A DNA stretch of 64,000 nucleotides from NCBI RefSeq assembly GCF_007988965.1, contig NZ_BJVD01000001.1, positions 496,001-560,000 of the forward strand, read 5' to 3'. Shown piece after piece: positions 19,935-28,443 of this stretch (position 1 is its first letter; the number at the start of each line of letters is the position of its first letter). The notes under the pieces were generated by a model. That model was given only the letters and a program-made list of their open reading frames with translations. It did not search any database and was not told where the DNA came from. This stretch comes from Rummeliibacillus stabekisii. GTDB taxonomy: Bacteria; Bacillota; Bacilli; Bacillales_A; Planococcaceae. The translations under genes were made by a program, and so were the position numbers.

Positions 19935-20678
19935 TTAATTGACTGTTATTTGATCTTGTAGCGATTCAAATGTTTTGTCACCAATTCCCGTTACATTTTT
20001 TAAATCTTCAATCGTTTGAAAAGATCCATTTTCTGTCCGATAAGCAAGGATAGCTTGGGCTTTTGCAGGACCAATACCATTTAAGGTTTGCAAAACTGAT
20101 TCATCTGCAGTATTGAGATTGACTAAATTTGAAGTACTTTGGCTACCACCGCTTGAACTGCTAGTATTGATAGACGGCTGGACTGCAGTTTTGTCATTTG
20201 ATGCAATGGCCAGCACTTCTTCCACCTCTTCGCCTGTTTTGGGCACGTAAATAACCATCTCATCCTGCAACTTTTGAGCATGATTGATTTGCTTAGATTG
20301 TGCATTCTTAGCATATCCTCCAGCCAGCTGAATAGCATCTATAACGCGACTATCACCATCCAGCTTGTAGACCCCTGGATTTTTGACCGCTCCTTTGACA
20401 TCTACTATTATGGATGTAGACGCTACGATTTCAGGTTTTTCAATCGATGTGCTATTTGATTTACCATTTGCATGATCAGCAGTATTTGATTCGTTTAATT
20501 CGTTTGTTTTTTCAGCACGGGAAAATAAGTCGTCCTGTGGGGGTGTGGACGATTGTTTGGAAAAGTATATAAAAGTAAAGAAAAAAATAACAATGGCTAT
20601 GGGGATGCCAAATTTTTTGCCATTTTTCTTCAAAAAAGAAGGAATTAGTCCGCACATCCTTTCTTTTTCAGAAGGCAA
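19935..20678 (-). CDS. comEA: ComEA, DNA receptor for competence
   Basis: Membrane-anchored, surface-facing DNA-binding protein that hands DNA to ComEC. It has one N-terminal TM helix (about residues 24-42), a Ser/Asn-rich linker, an SLBB domain (VDVKGAVKNPGVYKL, about residue 95) and C-terminal helix-hairpin-helix DNA-binding repeats (VNLNTADESVLQTLNGIGPAKA). The start is uncertain: the frame opens with a TTG at 20678, while an ATG at 20657 directly abuts an AGAAAGG. comER, which flanks this operon in B. subtilis, is absent. Confidence 0.94.
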   Translation of the reverse strand: MPSEKERMCGLIPSFLKKNGKKFGIPIAIVIFFFTFIYFSKQSSTPPQDDLFSRAEKTNELNESNTADHANGKSNSTSIEKPEIVASTSIIVDVKGAVKNPGVYKLDGDSRVIDAIQLAGGYAKNAQSKQINHAQKLQDEMVIYVPKTGEEVEEVLAIASNDKTAVQPSINTSSSSGGSQSTSNLVNLNTADESVLQTLNGIGPAKAQAILAYRTENGSFQTIEDLKNVTGIGDKTFESLQDQITVN

Positions 20679-20695
20679 TATACGAAGCTAATTCC

Positions 20696-20724
20696 AGTAT
20701 ATAGGATATTCATTTTTTTGAAAA
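20696..20724 (-). promoter_or_regulatory. Candidate promoter of the comE operon
   Basis: TTTTCA (20719-20724), a 17-bp spacer and TATACT (20696-20701) on the minus strand, just after the yqeM stop. No convincing ComK box (AAAA-N5-TTTT pair) was seen next to it. Confidence 0.4.
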
Positions 20725-20726
20725 GA

Positions 20727-21464
20727 CTATTTTACAGCCCGGAAGAAAATTCTTTCAGAAAATTCTACAGGCTCTTTTTCAGCAAAATCAGCTGTGATGA
20801 AGATATCCTGAAAGCCGGCTTCTTTGAGCATATTATTATACATTTCAATATCAAATGTACGCTGTGTATGAAATTCTTCAAATCTTTCATAATACCCATT
20901 ATCTAGTTGGGAATAGAAAACAAGATCATGATGGACAGAATGAGGTTCTTCACCTTTTTCAGTCATCCACAAATAGCTGACTTCTCCGTCATCATAAGTG
21001 AAAGGAGAGTCCATAAAAAGTTCATCCATTTTGTAAATTGAATGCACATCAAAAAACAGCTGTCCGCCGCTTTTCAATGATTCATATATACGCTTAAGTG
21101 TTTCTCTTACCGCATCTTCTTCTAGAACATAGTTGATAGAATCTATCGGAATCGTAATGACATCGAGATCGTTGAAACCCTCAAGCTCATCCATGGACAT
21201 GCAATAGAGAGGAATATCAAGGCCTGCTTCTGCAAAGTTTTGAGAAGCTACCATTAGCATATCTTCAGAAAGATCGATGCCGCTAACTTTATAGCCAAGA
21301 GCCGCAAATTTTGCGGCCATTGTCCCTGTACCGCAGCCAATATCCAAGAGATTGGGATAAGAGGCAGGCGACGCATGTGAAGTGACCCAATTGACATATT
21401 CATCATATGGAACGTCTGTCATTAAGCCATCATATACTTGTGCGAATTGTGAGTAGCTACTCAT
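20727..21464 (-). CDS. yqeM: YqeM, SAM-dependent methyltransferase
   Basis: A class I methyltransferase, 245 residues, with the SAM motif LLDIGCGTGTMAAKFA near residue 41 and an acidic loop (GIDLSEDML). Its substrate is unknown. The start ATG overlaps the rsfS stop (ATGA), so it is translationally coupled in the yqeG-to-yqeM operon. Confidence 0.93.
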   Translation of the reverse strand: MSSYSQFAQVYDGLMTDVPYDEYVNWVTSHASPASYPNLLDIGCGTGTMAAKFAALGYKVSGIDLSEDMLMVASQNFAEAGLDIPLYCMSMDELEGFNDLDVITIPIDSINYVLEEDAVRETLKRIYESLKSGGQLFFDVHSIYKMDELFMDSPFTYDDGEVSYLWMTEKGEEPHSVHHDLVFYSQLDNGYYERFEEFHTQRTFDIEMYNNMLKEAGFQDIFITADFAEKEPVEFSERIFFRAVK

Positions 21465-21811
21465 TCTGGATCCACTGCTACAAATTTTTCAGGCGCGTCT
21501 CCCCATAGACGCTCTAAGTTATAGTAAGCGCGTTCATCCTTGTGGAAAACATGACATACCACTTCACCTAGATCTACTAAAATCCATCGAGCCGAATCAA
21601 AACCTTCAAGCCTTTTTACTTCATAGCCTGCTTTATGAGCAACATCTGCGATTTCACGCGCAATTGCTTGGGTTTGGCGATCGGAGTTACCATGGCAAAT
21701 TAAGAAGTAATCCGCCAAAAGTGAAATACCCTCCATATTTAACGCAACTATATCCTCTGCTCTTTTGTCATCACAAGCTTTAAAAGCAATTTCTAATAAA
21801 TTATTTGCCAT
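21461..21811 (-). CDS. rsfS: Ribosome silencing factor RsfS
   Basis: Binds uL14 on the 50S subunit and blocks subunit joining in stationary phase. The 116 residues carry the RsfS/Iojap signatures (ADYFLICHGNSDRQTQAIA, ARWILVDLGEVVCHVF). The start is the ATG at 21811, with AAGAAGG upstream; the longer frame to 21853 has no ribosome binding site and adds non-conserved residues. Confidence 0.96.
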   Translation of the reverse strand: MANNLLEIAFKACDDKRAEDIVALNMEGISLLADYFLICHGNSDRQTQAIAREIADVAHKAGYEVKRLEGFDSARWILVDLGEVVCHVFHKDERAYYNLERLWGDAPEKFVAVDPE

Positions 21812-21910
21812 ATATTTGTTTTCCTTCTTTCCTTTGACTTTACGCCAAAACATATACTTATGTTACGCAAGTTTTGTTTATATTAACCGTAAGAGGTTGC
21901 TGAAAATTTC

Positions 21911-22486
21911 TTATATATTACTTCTTCTTTTTTGCAATATATCATTGTAGCATTCGAAAGAATCTGGGAACACAGGTTGACCCTTGCTGATAAGAAACCC
22001 AATTGAGTGCGTAATACATTCACTCATTAGTTCATCTAAAGGTAGCTCTTGTGCAGCTTTCCTCAACTCTTCAACACCTGAAAATTGACGGTTCGGTTCA
22101 ATCATATCAGCGATATAAATGATTTTTTCTAAATCACTCATGTTAGCGCGCCCTGTTGTATGGTAGCGAATCGCATTGAGCACATCTTCATCTTCTACAT
22201 GGAATTCTTTTTGTGCAACATAAGCACCTACAGGACCATGCCATAATTCATGGTGGTATTCAAGCAGTAATGGATTCATGTTCTCGCCTTTAATAACTTC
22301 CTTCATCCAAACACGGTCCGCATATTTGCATGAGTCATGCAGAATCCCCGCTGTTTCCGCTTTTTTTGTATCTAAATTGAAGCGCGTTGCTAATTCGATT
22401 GCTGTGTCTGCAACGCCAATAGTGTGGATATAACGACGCTCAGGCATACGGTCTTTCATTGCAGCTAATAATTCATTTCGTCCCAT
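21911..22486 (-). CDS. yqeK: YqeK, HD-domain dinucleoside tetraphosphate hydrolase
   Basis: An HD-superfamily metal-dependent phosphohydrolase; YqeK proteins have been shown to hydrolyse Ap4A symmetrically. The 191 residues include the H..HD signature (YIHTIGVADTA, GILHDSCKY) and YHTTGR further on. It overlaps nadD by 14 bp and precedes rsfS in the same operon. Confidence 0.92.
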   Translation of the reverse strand: MGRNELLAAMKDRMPERRYIHTIGVADTAIELATRFNLDTKKAETAGILHDSCKYADRVWMKEVIKGENMNPLLLEYHHELWHGPVGAYVAQKEFHVEDEDVLNAIRYHTTGRANMSDLEKIIYIADMIEPNRQFSGVEELRKAAQELPLDELMSECITHSIGFLISKGQPVFPDSFECYNDILQKRRSNI

Positions 22487-23045
22487 ATAAACCTTCCTTT
22501 CGTATATACTCCTCCACCGCAGGCGGCACTATAAATGTAACTGGTTTCCCTGCATGTAATCGCTCGCGAATCATCGTTGAAGATAAATCCACCATCGGCG
22601 CCTCAATCTTTTGCACAGGCAACGACGTGCTACCAACTGAACCAGGGCGGTGTACACCAACAAAATGGACTAGCTTTGTCAATTCCTCAATATGATACCA
22701 CTCATCCAACATATCTATCATATCTCCGCCAATGATAAAATAAAACTCTACTTCTGGCTCTAATGCTGTTAAGGCCCTTAACGTATCATATGAGTAAGAT
22801 ACGCCGCCATGCTTGATTTCATACGGTTCTACCGTAAAATGTGGAACCATCTCTGCAGCGAGTTCTGTCATATGAAATCGCTGTTCTGCTGTGGCATCTT
22901 CTGGTTTAACTTTATGCGGTGGTATTGCATTTGGCATGAGGCGCACTTCATCTAAATTAAGCGCATAATACGCTTCATTAGCCATGATTAAATGCGCAAT
23001 ATGCGGCGGATTAAAAGTGCCGCCGAGAAGCCCTACTTTTTTCAT
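22473..23045 (-). CDS. nadD: Nicotinate-nucleotide adenylyltransferase
   Basis: Makes deamido-NAD from nicotinate mononucleotide and ATP. The 190 residues open with GLLGGTFNPPHIAHL, the GTFxPxHxGH-type nucleotidyltransferase motif, and carry the C-terminal SSTMIRERL (ISSTxIR) motif. The ATG follows AAGGATTTG. It sits in the conserved operon yhbY-nadD-yqeK. Confidence 0.96.
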   Translation of the reverse strand: MKKVGLLGGTFNPPHIAHLIMANEAYYALNLDEVRLMPNAIPPHKVKPEDATAEQRFHMTELAAEMVPHFTVEPYEIKHGGVSYSYDTLRALTALEPEVEFYFIIGGDMIDMLDEWYHIEELTKLVHFVGVHRPGSVGSTSLPVQKIEAPMVDLSSTMIRERLHAGKPVTFIVPPAVEEYIRKEGLYGTK

Positions 23046-23057
23046 GAAATCAAATCC

Positions 23058-23363
23058 TTATTTTGCTTTTGGCAATTCGATTTTGCGATGTTCACGTTTT
23101 GATGCTTGTTTATATAAAACAACTGTAAGACCAATCAATTGAACAAGTTCTGCATTTGTACCTGAAGCTAATTGTTCTGCCACATCATGCTTATCTTCTT
23201 CACAGTTGTCTAAAATACGCACTTTTAATAATTCACGCACTTCTAATGCTTGCTTAATTTGTACAAGCATTGCTTCATTAACACCGCCTTTGCCCACTTG
23301 AAAGATCGGCTGTAATGAATGTGCTTCTGCACGTAAAAATCTTTTTTGTTTACCTGTTAACAT
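23058..23363 (-). CDS. yhbY: YhbY family RNA-binding protein (YqeI)
   Basis: A 101-residue CRM-domain protein associated with 50S assembly intermediates. It begins LTGKQKRFLRAEAH and has the GKGGVN loop typical of the fold. AGGAGGAAA lies upstream. It is in the operon between aroE and nadD. Confidence 0.94.
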   Translation of the reverse strand: MLTGKQKRFLRAEAHSLQPIFQVGKGGVNEAMLVQIKQALEVRELLKVRILDNCEEDKHDVAEQLASGTNAELVQLIGLTVVLYKQASKREHRKIELPKAK

Positions 23364-23367
23364 AAAA

Positions 23368-24201
23368 TCAATTTCCTCCTATTTGCCGAAGCAAAAGTTC
23401 TTCTACATCTTTCGCATTCGGGTACGAGCCCATCCAGTAACTGTAACTAAGCGCACCCTGATGGATAAACATGCCTAGTCCTGTCACAATGGTGGCTCCT
23501 GATCGCTTTGCTTCTTTTAAAAATGGCGTCATCATTGGATTATACACAATATCTGCCACAATTGCAGTCTTAGACAGCCGTTTGAGCCCAATGGGCATTG
23601 AAAATTCACTTTTATTTAAACCTGCGGCCGTCGTTTGGATAATAATATCATATCGATCCAAATCCTCTGATGCTCTCTCTAAGGTAAGCGCCTTAGCCTC
23701 TATATCCAAATCATCACAAATAGCCTGTGCCTTGCTGATAGTACGATTGGCAATATTAATTTGCCTATATCCAGTTTGTTTTAAAGCAAACGCAATGCCC
23801 CGAGCTGCCCCGCCCGCTCCAATTAGCAAGACAGACTTATGGCGATGGTCTATGCCAACTGCTTCTTCTAAAGAACGTACAAAGCCAAGCCCGTCCGTAT
23901 TATAACCTTTATACCGACCATCCTGCATCCTTACGACTGTATTAACCGCACCCATCTGTGCAGCTGTGTCATCAATCTCATCAAGCAATGGAATAATGGA
24001 TTCTTTATGTGGTATTGTCACATTCCAGCCGCTGCAGCCAAGTAGTTTTAATGAAGTCACGGCTGCTTCTAAATTTTCTGGCAATACATGAACCGGGATA
24101 TAGCTTGCATTTTTGCCCTCTTTTTCAATCCACGTACTATGCATTAAAGGTGACATAGAATGCTCAATGGGATTTCCTATAACGGCATACCATTTCTTCA
24201 T
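23368..24201 (-). CDS. aroE: Shikimate 5-dehydrogenase
   Basis: Reduces 3-dehydroshikimate to shikimate with NADPH in chorismate synthesis. The 277 residues include the N-terminal VIGNPIEHSMSPLMHS substrate site, the WNVTIPHKE catalytic lysine segment and the GAGGAARG dinucleotide-binding loop. The Shine-Dalgarno is GGGAGGAAC. It is in the yqeH-aroE-yhbY order seen in B. subtilis. Confidence 0.97.
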   Translation of the reverse strand: MKKWYAVIGNPIEHSMSPLMHSTWIEKEGKNASYIPVHVLPENLEAAVTSLKLLGCSGWNVTIPHKESIIPLLDEIDDTAAQMGAVNTVVRMQDGRYKGYNTDGLGFVRSLEEAVGIDHRHKSVLLIGAGGAARGIAFALKQTGYRQINIANRTISKAQAICDDLDIEAKALTLERASEDLDRYDIIIQTTAAGLNKSEFSMPIGLKRLSKTAIVADIVYNPMMTPFLKEAKRSGATIVTGLGMFIHQGALSYSYWMGSYPNAKDVEELLLRQIGGN

Positions 24202-24213
24202 CTTAGTTCCTCC

Positions 24214-25317
24214 CTATATCAATGACGGGCGAACTTGCACTTCGACTCCCTCTGGTGCGTATGCCGCAATTACGACATTTGGATCTTGTATTGTAATCCA
24301 GCCAAGCCCAGAAAAAACAATATCAGTTTTCGCTTCTTTAATTGAAAATTCATGGCGTACTAATTTCGGAAGTGCATCCATATGTTGCTTTGTAGGCGGT
24401 GATAGCAGCTCGCCTTTATGGTTTTCGTAAAGTTCATCTGCATTTTCGAGCTTAGTACGATGAATCATCAGTTCATTAGCAATATGCACTGTAAAGGCTG
24501 CTCTCTCGCCTTTAATAAAATCAAATCGCGCAAGCGCGCCGATAAATAGAGTTTGCGCCGGATTTAATTGAAATACTTTTGGTTTAATTTCTTTTTTGGG
24601 CATAATATATTTAAGCTCTGATGGATCTAAGTAATGCGCCATTTGATGATGATTGATAATACCCGGCGTGTCATAAATAGCTTGTCCATCTTCTAATGGG
24701 ATTTCAATCATGTCTAGCGTAGTGCCAGGGAAATAAGAAGTAGTGATGATATCCCCTGCTCCTGTTGCTCTTTTAATAATTCGGTTAATGAATGTAGATT
24801 TCCCTACATTTGTACACCCAACAACGAAAACATCTTGTCCATTACGATAATTCTCTATTGCTTCTATCGCTTCTTCCATACCGCTGCCTTTATGCGCACT
24901 GACAAGCAAGACATCGATTGGTTTTAGCCCAAGCGCTTTTGCTTCTCTTTTCAGCCAATTAATCACTTTTTGCTTTTTCACTGATTTTGGTAGCAAGTCC
25001 GCTTTATTTGCGATGAGGAGTACCGGATTATTGCCAACAAAACGGTGTAATCCAGGTAACCAGCTCCCATTAAAATCAAATATATCTACAATTTTTACGA
25101 TTAAGCCTTTTTGAGTACCAAGGCCGTTTAAGATGCGCAAAAAGTCGTCATCTGTCAAAGAAACAGGCTGAAGCTCATTGTAATTCTTGAGACGGAAACA
25201 GCGCTGGCATATGATTTCTTCTTTCTCTAACGTTGCTGCAGGAGCATATCCTGGTGCATTTTTATCTTCAGTTTGGATGGTAGTACCACAGCCAATACAT
25301 TGTGGCATGTCTTTCAT
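24214..25317 (-). CDS. yqeH: YqeH, circularly permuted ribosome-assembly GTPase
   Basis: GTPase needed for 30S assembly. A treble-clef zinc finger (CIGCG...CQRC, residues 6-40) is followed by a permuted G domain: G4 (NKADLLP) precedes G1 (GCTNVGKSTF), then the DTPG G3. The C-terminal domain is as in the family. The 367 residues start at the ATG at 25317, with GGGAGG upstream, overlapping the yqeG stop by 4 bp. Confidence 0.96.
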   Translation of the reverse strand: MKDMPQCIGCGTTIQTEDKNAPGYAPAATLEKEEIICQRCFRLKNYNELQPVSLTDDDFLRILNGLGTQKGLIVKIVDIFDFNGSWLPGLHRFVGNNPVLLIANKADLLPKSVKKQKVINWLKREAKALGLKPIDVLLVSAHKGSGMEEAIEAIENYRNGQDVFVVGCTNVGKSTFINRIIKRATGAGDIITTSYFPGTTLDMIEIPLEDGQAIYDTPGIINHHQMAHYLDPSELKYIMPKKEIKPKVFQLNPAQTLFIGALARFDFIKGERAAFTVHIANELMIHRTKLENADELYENHKGELLSPPTKQHMDALPKLVRHEFSIKEAKTDIVFSGLGWITIQDPNVVIAAYAPEGVEVQVRPSLI

Positions 25318-25835
25318 TCTTTTTCCTCCCACGTTTTAATTCCTTTTTTGCTTAAATATTTAAAAACACGGCGTTCGATGAAACGATTGAATCGTGTAAC
25401 AAATCCGTCCGATTGTGCGACAGGCTTTACTAAAATCGTATATAACCTACTACGATTTGCTCCCATCATATCTGTGAGCATTTGGTCTCCCAGCATGAGC
25501 ACTTCTTCAGGTCTCATATCAAGTAATGCAAGAGCACGTTTAAAACCCTTGCCAAGCGGTTTTTGCGCTTGGAAAATATATGGAATTCCGACCGGATCTG
25601 CAAATTTTTTGACGCGTGCCTCTTTATTATTCGACAGAATGACAACCTGTATTCCAGCATCCTTCATCTGTTGAAACCAGGCAATTAAGTCCTCTGTAGC
25701 ATCTGCACGATCCCATTCGATTAATGTGTTGTCTAGATCTGTAATAATCCCTCGAATGCCTTTTTCTTTCAGCTTTTCCGGCGTAATATCAAACACCGAA
25801 AGTGCAAATTCGTGTGGCATAATCAATTTGTACAT
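25314..25835 (-). CDS. yqeG: YqeG, HAD-superfamily phosphatase
   Basis: HAD IIIA-type hydrolase of unknown substrate, 173 residues. The motif DLDNTLIEW (nucleophile and acid/base Asp) is near residue 35, with VILSNN (motif II) and MLGDQMLTD (motif III-IV). The ATG at 25835 has TTGGAGG upstream. It is the first gene of the yqeG-yqeM operon. Confidence 0.95.
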   Translation of the reverse strand: MYKLIMPHEFALSVFDITPEKLKEKGIRGIITDLDNTLIEWDRADATEDLIAWFQQMKDAGIQVVILSNNKEARVKKFADPVGIPYIFQAQKPLGKGFKRALALLDMRPEEVLMLGDQMLTDMMGANRSRLYTILVKPVAQSDGFVTRFNRFIERRVFKYLSKKGIKTWEEKE

Positions 25836-25961
25836 TTTTTCCTCCAATAAATCTATTCTCCTGCATTTACAGGCTGTTCCCCTAACAAATATATATGCTC
25901 AAGAAGCTAAGAAGGGGTGAACCTCCCGTAAAAGCCCAATGGTTTATCTACGCTCTACAAA

Positions 25962-26747
25962 TTATAGCATATGTGCAAATGCTTGACCCACTTGGATCTT
26001 TTGTCCGGGAACAGTTTGTTCTAAGAATTCTGCGCTATTGGGTTCAAAAAGCATCACAACGGTTGACCCAAAACTGAAGAATCCTACTTCTTCTCCTTTT
26101 TTCCACTCTGTTGTTGTATTCGTCAAATGAATGGAATTCACGAACATGGCACCAACTTTAATGAACGCGCAAGTGGCACCGTTTGCTGTTTGTAGCTCTG
26201 TGATTTGTCGGTAGTTTTTTGAAATCGGCTGATCCCCATAAGTCAATCCTAAAGAATTAACGGGATAAGATTTTCTTCCAAGTGTAAATTGTTTTATCAC
26301 TTCACCATCAATCGGACTATGAAGCCTATGATAATCCGCCGGACTAAGGTAAAACACAATGTATTTTCCATTGATATACTTTGCAATATTTTCTTCTTTG
26401 CCTAGTAGATCAACAAGGTTGTACTTTTTTTCCTTCACCAAAAATATACTGTTTTCTACAATATCGCCGCAGGATTCAATTTTTCCATCAACTGGGCTTG
26501 TATACAATTCAGTTCCTTCTGCAATCGGCCGAGCACCCTGTTTTAATTTCCGAGTGAAAAAGTCATGTAGATTGTGGTATGTGTTATTTTCCGTTTCTTG
26601 CGTATCAATTCCATATAATCGTATATAGGAAGAAATTATTCTTTTGCTAAAGCGAGAACCAGCTATTCCTCGCAGTATCGTAGACGACCACCTGCCATTT
26701 GTTAATTCTACAAGTGACCGGTAATATTTTTCTCGTAACATTGACAA
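25962..26747 (-). CDS. psd: Phosphatidylserine decarboxylase proenzyme
   Basis: Membrane-associated, pyruvoyl-dependent enzyme that makes phosphatidylethanolamine. It self-cleaves at the Gly-Ser of the FGST motif, here Gly227-Ser228, to give beta and alpha chains. The catalytic PVDGKI and YHRLHSP segments are visible. The length of 261 is typical of Bacillales. It is divergent from pssA, the preceding enzyme of the pathway. Confidence 0.96.
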   Translation of the reverse strand: MSMLREKYYRSLVELTNGRWSSTILRGIAGSRFSKRIISSYIRLYGIDTQETENNTYHNLHDFFTRKLKQGARPIAEGTELYTSPVDGKIESCGDIVENSIFLVKEKKYNLVDLLGKEENIAKYINGKYIVFYLSPADYHRLHSPIDGEVIKQFTLGRKSYPVNSLGLTYGDQPISKNYRQITELQTANGATCAFIKVGAMFVNSIHLTNTTTEWKKGEEVGFFSFGSTVVMLFEPNSAEFLEQTVPGQKIQVGQAFAHML

Positions 26748-26765
26748 CCCTCATTTTAAAAAAGT

Positions 26766-26794
26766 TTTACACTCCCAATTAAAAGAAGTATAAT
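26766..26794 (+). promoter_or_regulatory. Promoter of pssA
   Basis: TTTACA, a 17-bp spacer and TATAAT in the intergenic gap between psd and pssA. Confidence 0.7.
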
Positions 26795-26827
26795 ATTGTA
26801 ATACTGAACATAAAGGAATGATGTCCA

Positions 26828-27367
26828 TTGTTTTTAATTGAAGTAGTGGATACCACAATTAAAAAAATGAAAGCACACTTAGCTAATACTATCACACTAG
26901 GGAATATCTCATTCGGCGGCGCCTCTATTATGGCAACCATCCATGAGTCCTTTAATTATGCTGTATTGTTTATTTTCATAGCTGCCTTTTTGGATCGTTA
27001 CGATGGCAAAGTGGCACGGAAATTCAATCAAGAATCAGAGCTAGGAAAACAATTGGACTCCATGAGTGATATTATATCATTTGGTGTGGCTCCAGCGATA
27101 TTAATGTATGAAATGACACTTGTCCATTTTGGCACGATCGGTATGATTGTCGCTGTATTATATATTGCATGCGGTGCATTTAGGCTGGCTCGTTTCAATA
27201 TTACAGAATCCAATGGTTATTTCAGCGGTCTGCCAATTACCGCATCTGGTGCTATCTTAACGTTAACATTTTTCTTCATACCGGTATTATCCCCAGTTTT
27301 TTATATGTTTTTATTCCCACTTCTATCAGTTCTTATGATTAGCACGTTTACATTAAAGAAGGTTTAA
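26828..27367 (+). CDS. pssA: CDP-diacylglycerol-serine O-phosphatidyltransferase
   Basis: Integral membrane enzyme that makes phosphatidylserine from CDP-diacylglycerol and serine. The CDP-alcohol phosphotransferase motif is complete as DRYDGKVAR...GKQLDSMSD around residues 56-80. It has several TM segments in 179 residues. The likely start is TTG at 26828 with AAAGGA upstream; the ATG at residue 14 is an alternative. It is divergent from psd, so the two enzymes form one phosphatidylethanolamine module. Confidence 0.93.
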   Translation: MFLIEVVDTTIKKMKAHLANTITLGNISFGGASIMATIHESFNYAVLFIFIAAFLDRYDGKVARKFNQESELGKQLDSMSDIISFGVAPAILMYEMTLVHFGTIGMIVAVLYIACGAFRLARFNITESNGYFSGLPITASGAILTLTFFFIPVLSPVFYMFLFPLLSVLMISTFTLKKV

Positions 27368-27381
27368 TTTGGCGAATAAGT

Positions 27382-27409
27382 ATGACCTGCATTTGCAGGT
27401 CATTTTTTT
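27382..27409 (+). terminator. Terminator of pssA
   Basis: ATGACCTGC-ATTT-GCAGGTCAT followed by seven T residues. Confidence 0.9.
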
Positions 27410-27431
27410 GTTGTAAAATGACTTCTCTTGT

Positions 27432-27439
27432 CATATGAT
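27432..27439 (+). promoter_or_regulatory. Weak sigma-E-like -10 element upstream of sigK
   Basis: CATATGAT differs at one position from the sigma-E -10 pattern CATAYAHT. No matching -35 was found, so this is only suggestive. Confidence 0.2.
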
Positions 27440-27462
27440 GTGTTACTCACATGTAAGGAAGG

Positions 27463-28185
27463 ATGACGACAATTAGCTCCCTTTTAACAGCCATCATGCA
27501 ACTGTGGGTCGATCTCCCCGTCTTACTTGGCTATTTAAAAGGCCAATCGTTTCCGCAACCCTTTTCAAAAGAGGAAGAAGCCGAGTGTCTCGAACGGTAT
27601 ATGAATGGCGATGAATCTGCAAAACTTGAACTCATTGAAAGAAATATGAGGCTTGTTGCGCATGTCGTCAAAAAATTCCATCCGAAACACGAACAGCTTG
27701 ATGACTATATTTCCATTGGGACGATTGGGTTAATGAAAGCGGTCGCAAGCTTTACGCCGCAGAAAAAGACGAGGCTTGCTACATATGCAGCTCGTTGTAT
27801 AGAAAATGAAATACTAATGCATTTAAGAAGCCAGAAAAAAGTTCAAAAAGACGTGTCTTTACACGAAACCATCGGCTCTGACAAAGATGGTAACCCGCTA
27901 GAAATTGCAGATTTTTTGCAAAGCGATGAACCTTCCACCGAACAACAGATTGAAAGGTGTGAAGAAGAGCAGCTTTTATATGAGCATCTAGATTTATTAG
28001 ATGACCGTGAATTAAGCATTATTCAACAGCGCTATGGACTCGGCCAGCAAGAACCCAAAACCCAGAAGGAAATTGCAAAAGACATGAATATATCCAGAAG
28101 TTATGTTAGCCGCATTGAAAAACGTGCACTAGTCAAACTGTACCAGCATTTAAAAAAGAAAAATCATCGAAATTTCGAGCAATAA
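27463..28185 (+). CDS. sigK: RNA polymerase sporulation sigma factor sigma-K (pro-sigma-K)
   Basis: Late mother-cell sigma factor. The 240 residues have a hydrophobic pro-sequence, region 2 (NMRLVAHVVKKF, ISIGTIGLMKAV, TYAARCIENEILMHLR) and region 4 (QKEIAKDMNISRSYVSRIEKRA). The gene is continuous, so no skin-type element interrupts it. By alignment with B. subtilis the processing site falls before Tyr24 (...LLG/YLKG). The ATG at 27463 directly abuts AAGGAAGG; an in-frame ATT at 27472 has ideal spacing. See findings. The gene ends at a terminator. Confidence 0.96.
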   Translation: MTTISSLLTAIMQLWVDLPVLLGYLKGQSFPQPFSKEEEAECLERYMNGDESAKLELIERNMRLVAHVVKKFHPKHEQLDDYISIGTIGLMKAVASFTPQKKTRLATYAARCIENEILMHLRSQKKVQKDVSLHETIGSDKDGNPLEIADFLQSDEPSTEQQIERCEEEQLLYEHLDLLDDRELSIIQQRYGLGQQEPKTQKEIAKDMNISRSYVSRIEKRALVKLYQHLKKKNHRNFEQ

Positions 28186-28217
28186 AAAAGAACTGCCATA
28201 TATATGGCAGTTCTTTT
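28186..28217. terminator. Bidirectional terminator after sigK
   Basis: A 32-bp perfect palindrome (AAAAGAACTGCCATAT and its complement) with A/T tracts at both ends, just past the sigK stop. It could also end the small minus-strand ORF next to it. Confidence 0.85.
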
Positions 28218-28234
28218 CTATCTTTAAGATTCAT

Positions 28235-28312
28235 TCATTCGGAAACTTCTGATACCATTATAAGGCTTAATACTGCTGTAATTGCCATAGCCGCCGCCAT
28301 AATAAAAGTCAT
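28235..28312 (-). CDS. Putative 25-residue membrane peptide
   Basis: A short ORF with an excellent ribosome binding site (GGGAGGGA, about 5 nt before the ATG). It codes for a hydrophobic peptide starting MTFIMAAAMAITAVL and ending SEVSE. It has one potential TM helix and an acidic C-terminus. It lies between mtnN and the sigK terminator, on the mtnN strand. I do not recognise it. Its reality rests on the Shine-Dalgarno and amphipathic composition only. Confidence 0.45.
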   Translation of the reverse strand: MTFIMAAAMAITAVLSLIMVSEVSE

Positions 28313-28443
28313 GAGAATCCCTCCCGCATCCTAAGTATGTAAGTATTTGTTGCTTTTATCTTACCACTTAAAAGAAGGCTTTGAATGGAACATTATGAAC
28401 AACTGCTGTCTAAATTTTGGATAAATTGTGTCAGGCCACTGCC

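Noticed and set aside
25848-25961. Possible riboswitch upstream of yqeG (GGGAGGTTCACCCC segment)
   Set aside because: Only a weak short dyad can be drawn and no known RNA motif is matched; left as an unexplained 114-bp gap.
27463-28185. Remnant of a skin-type element in sigK
   Set aside because: The reading frame is continuous over all conserved regions and no recombinase is nearby.
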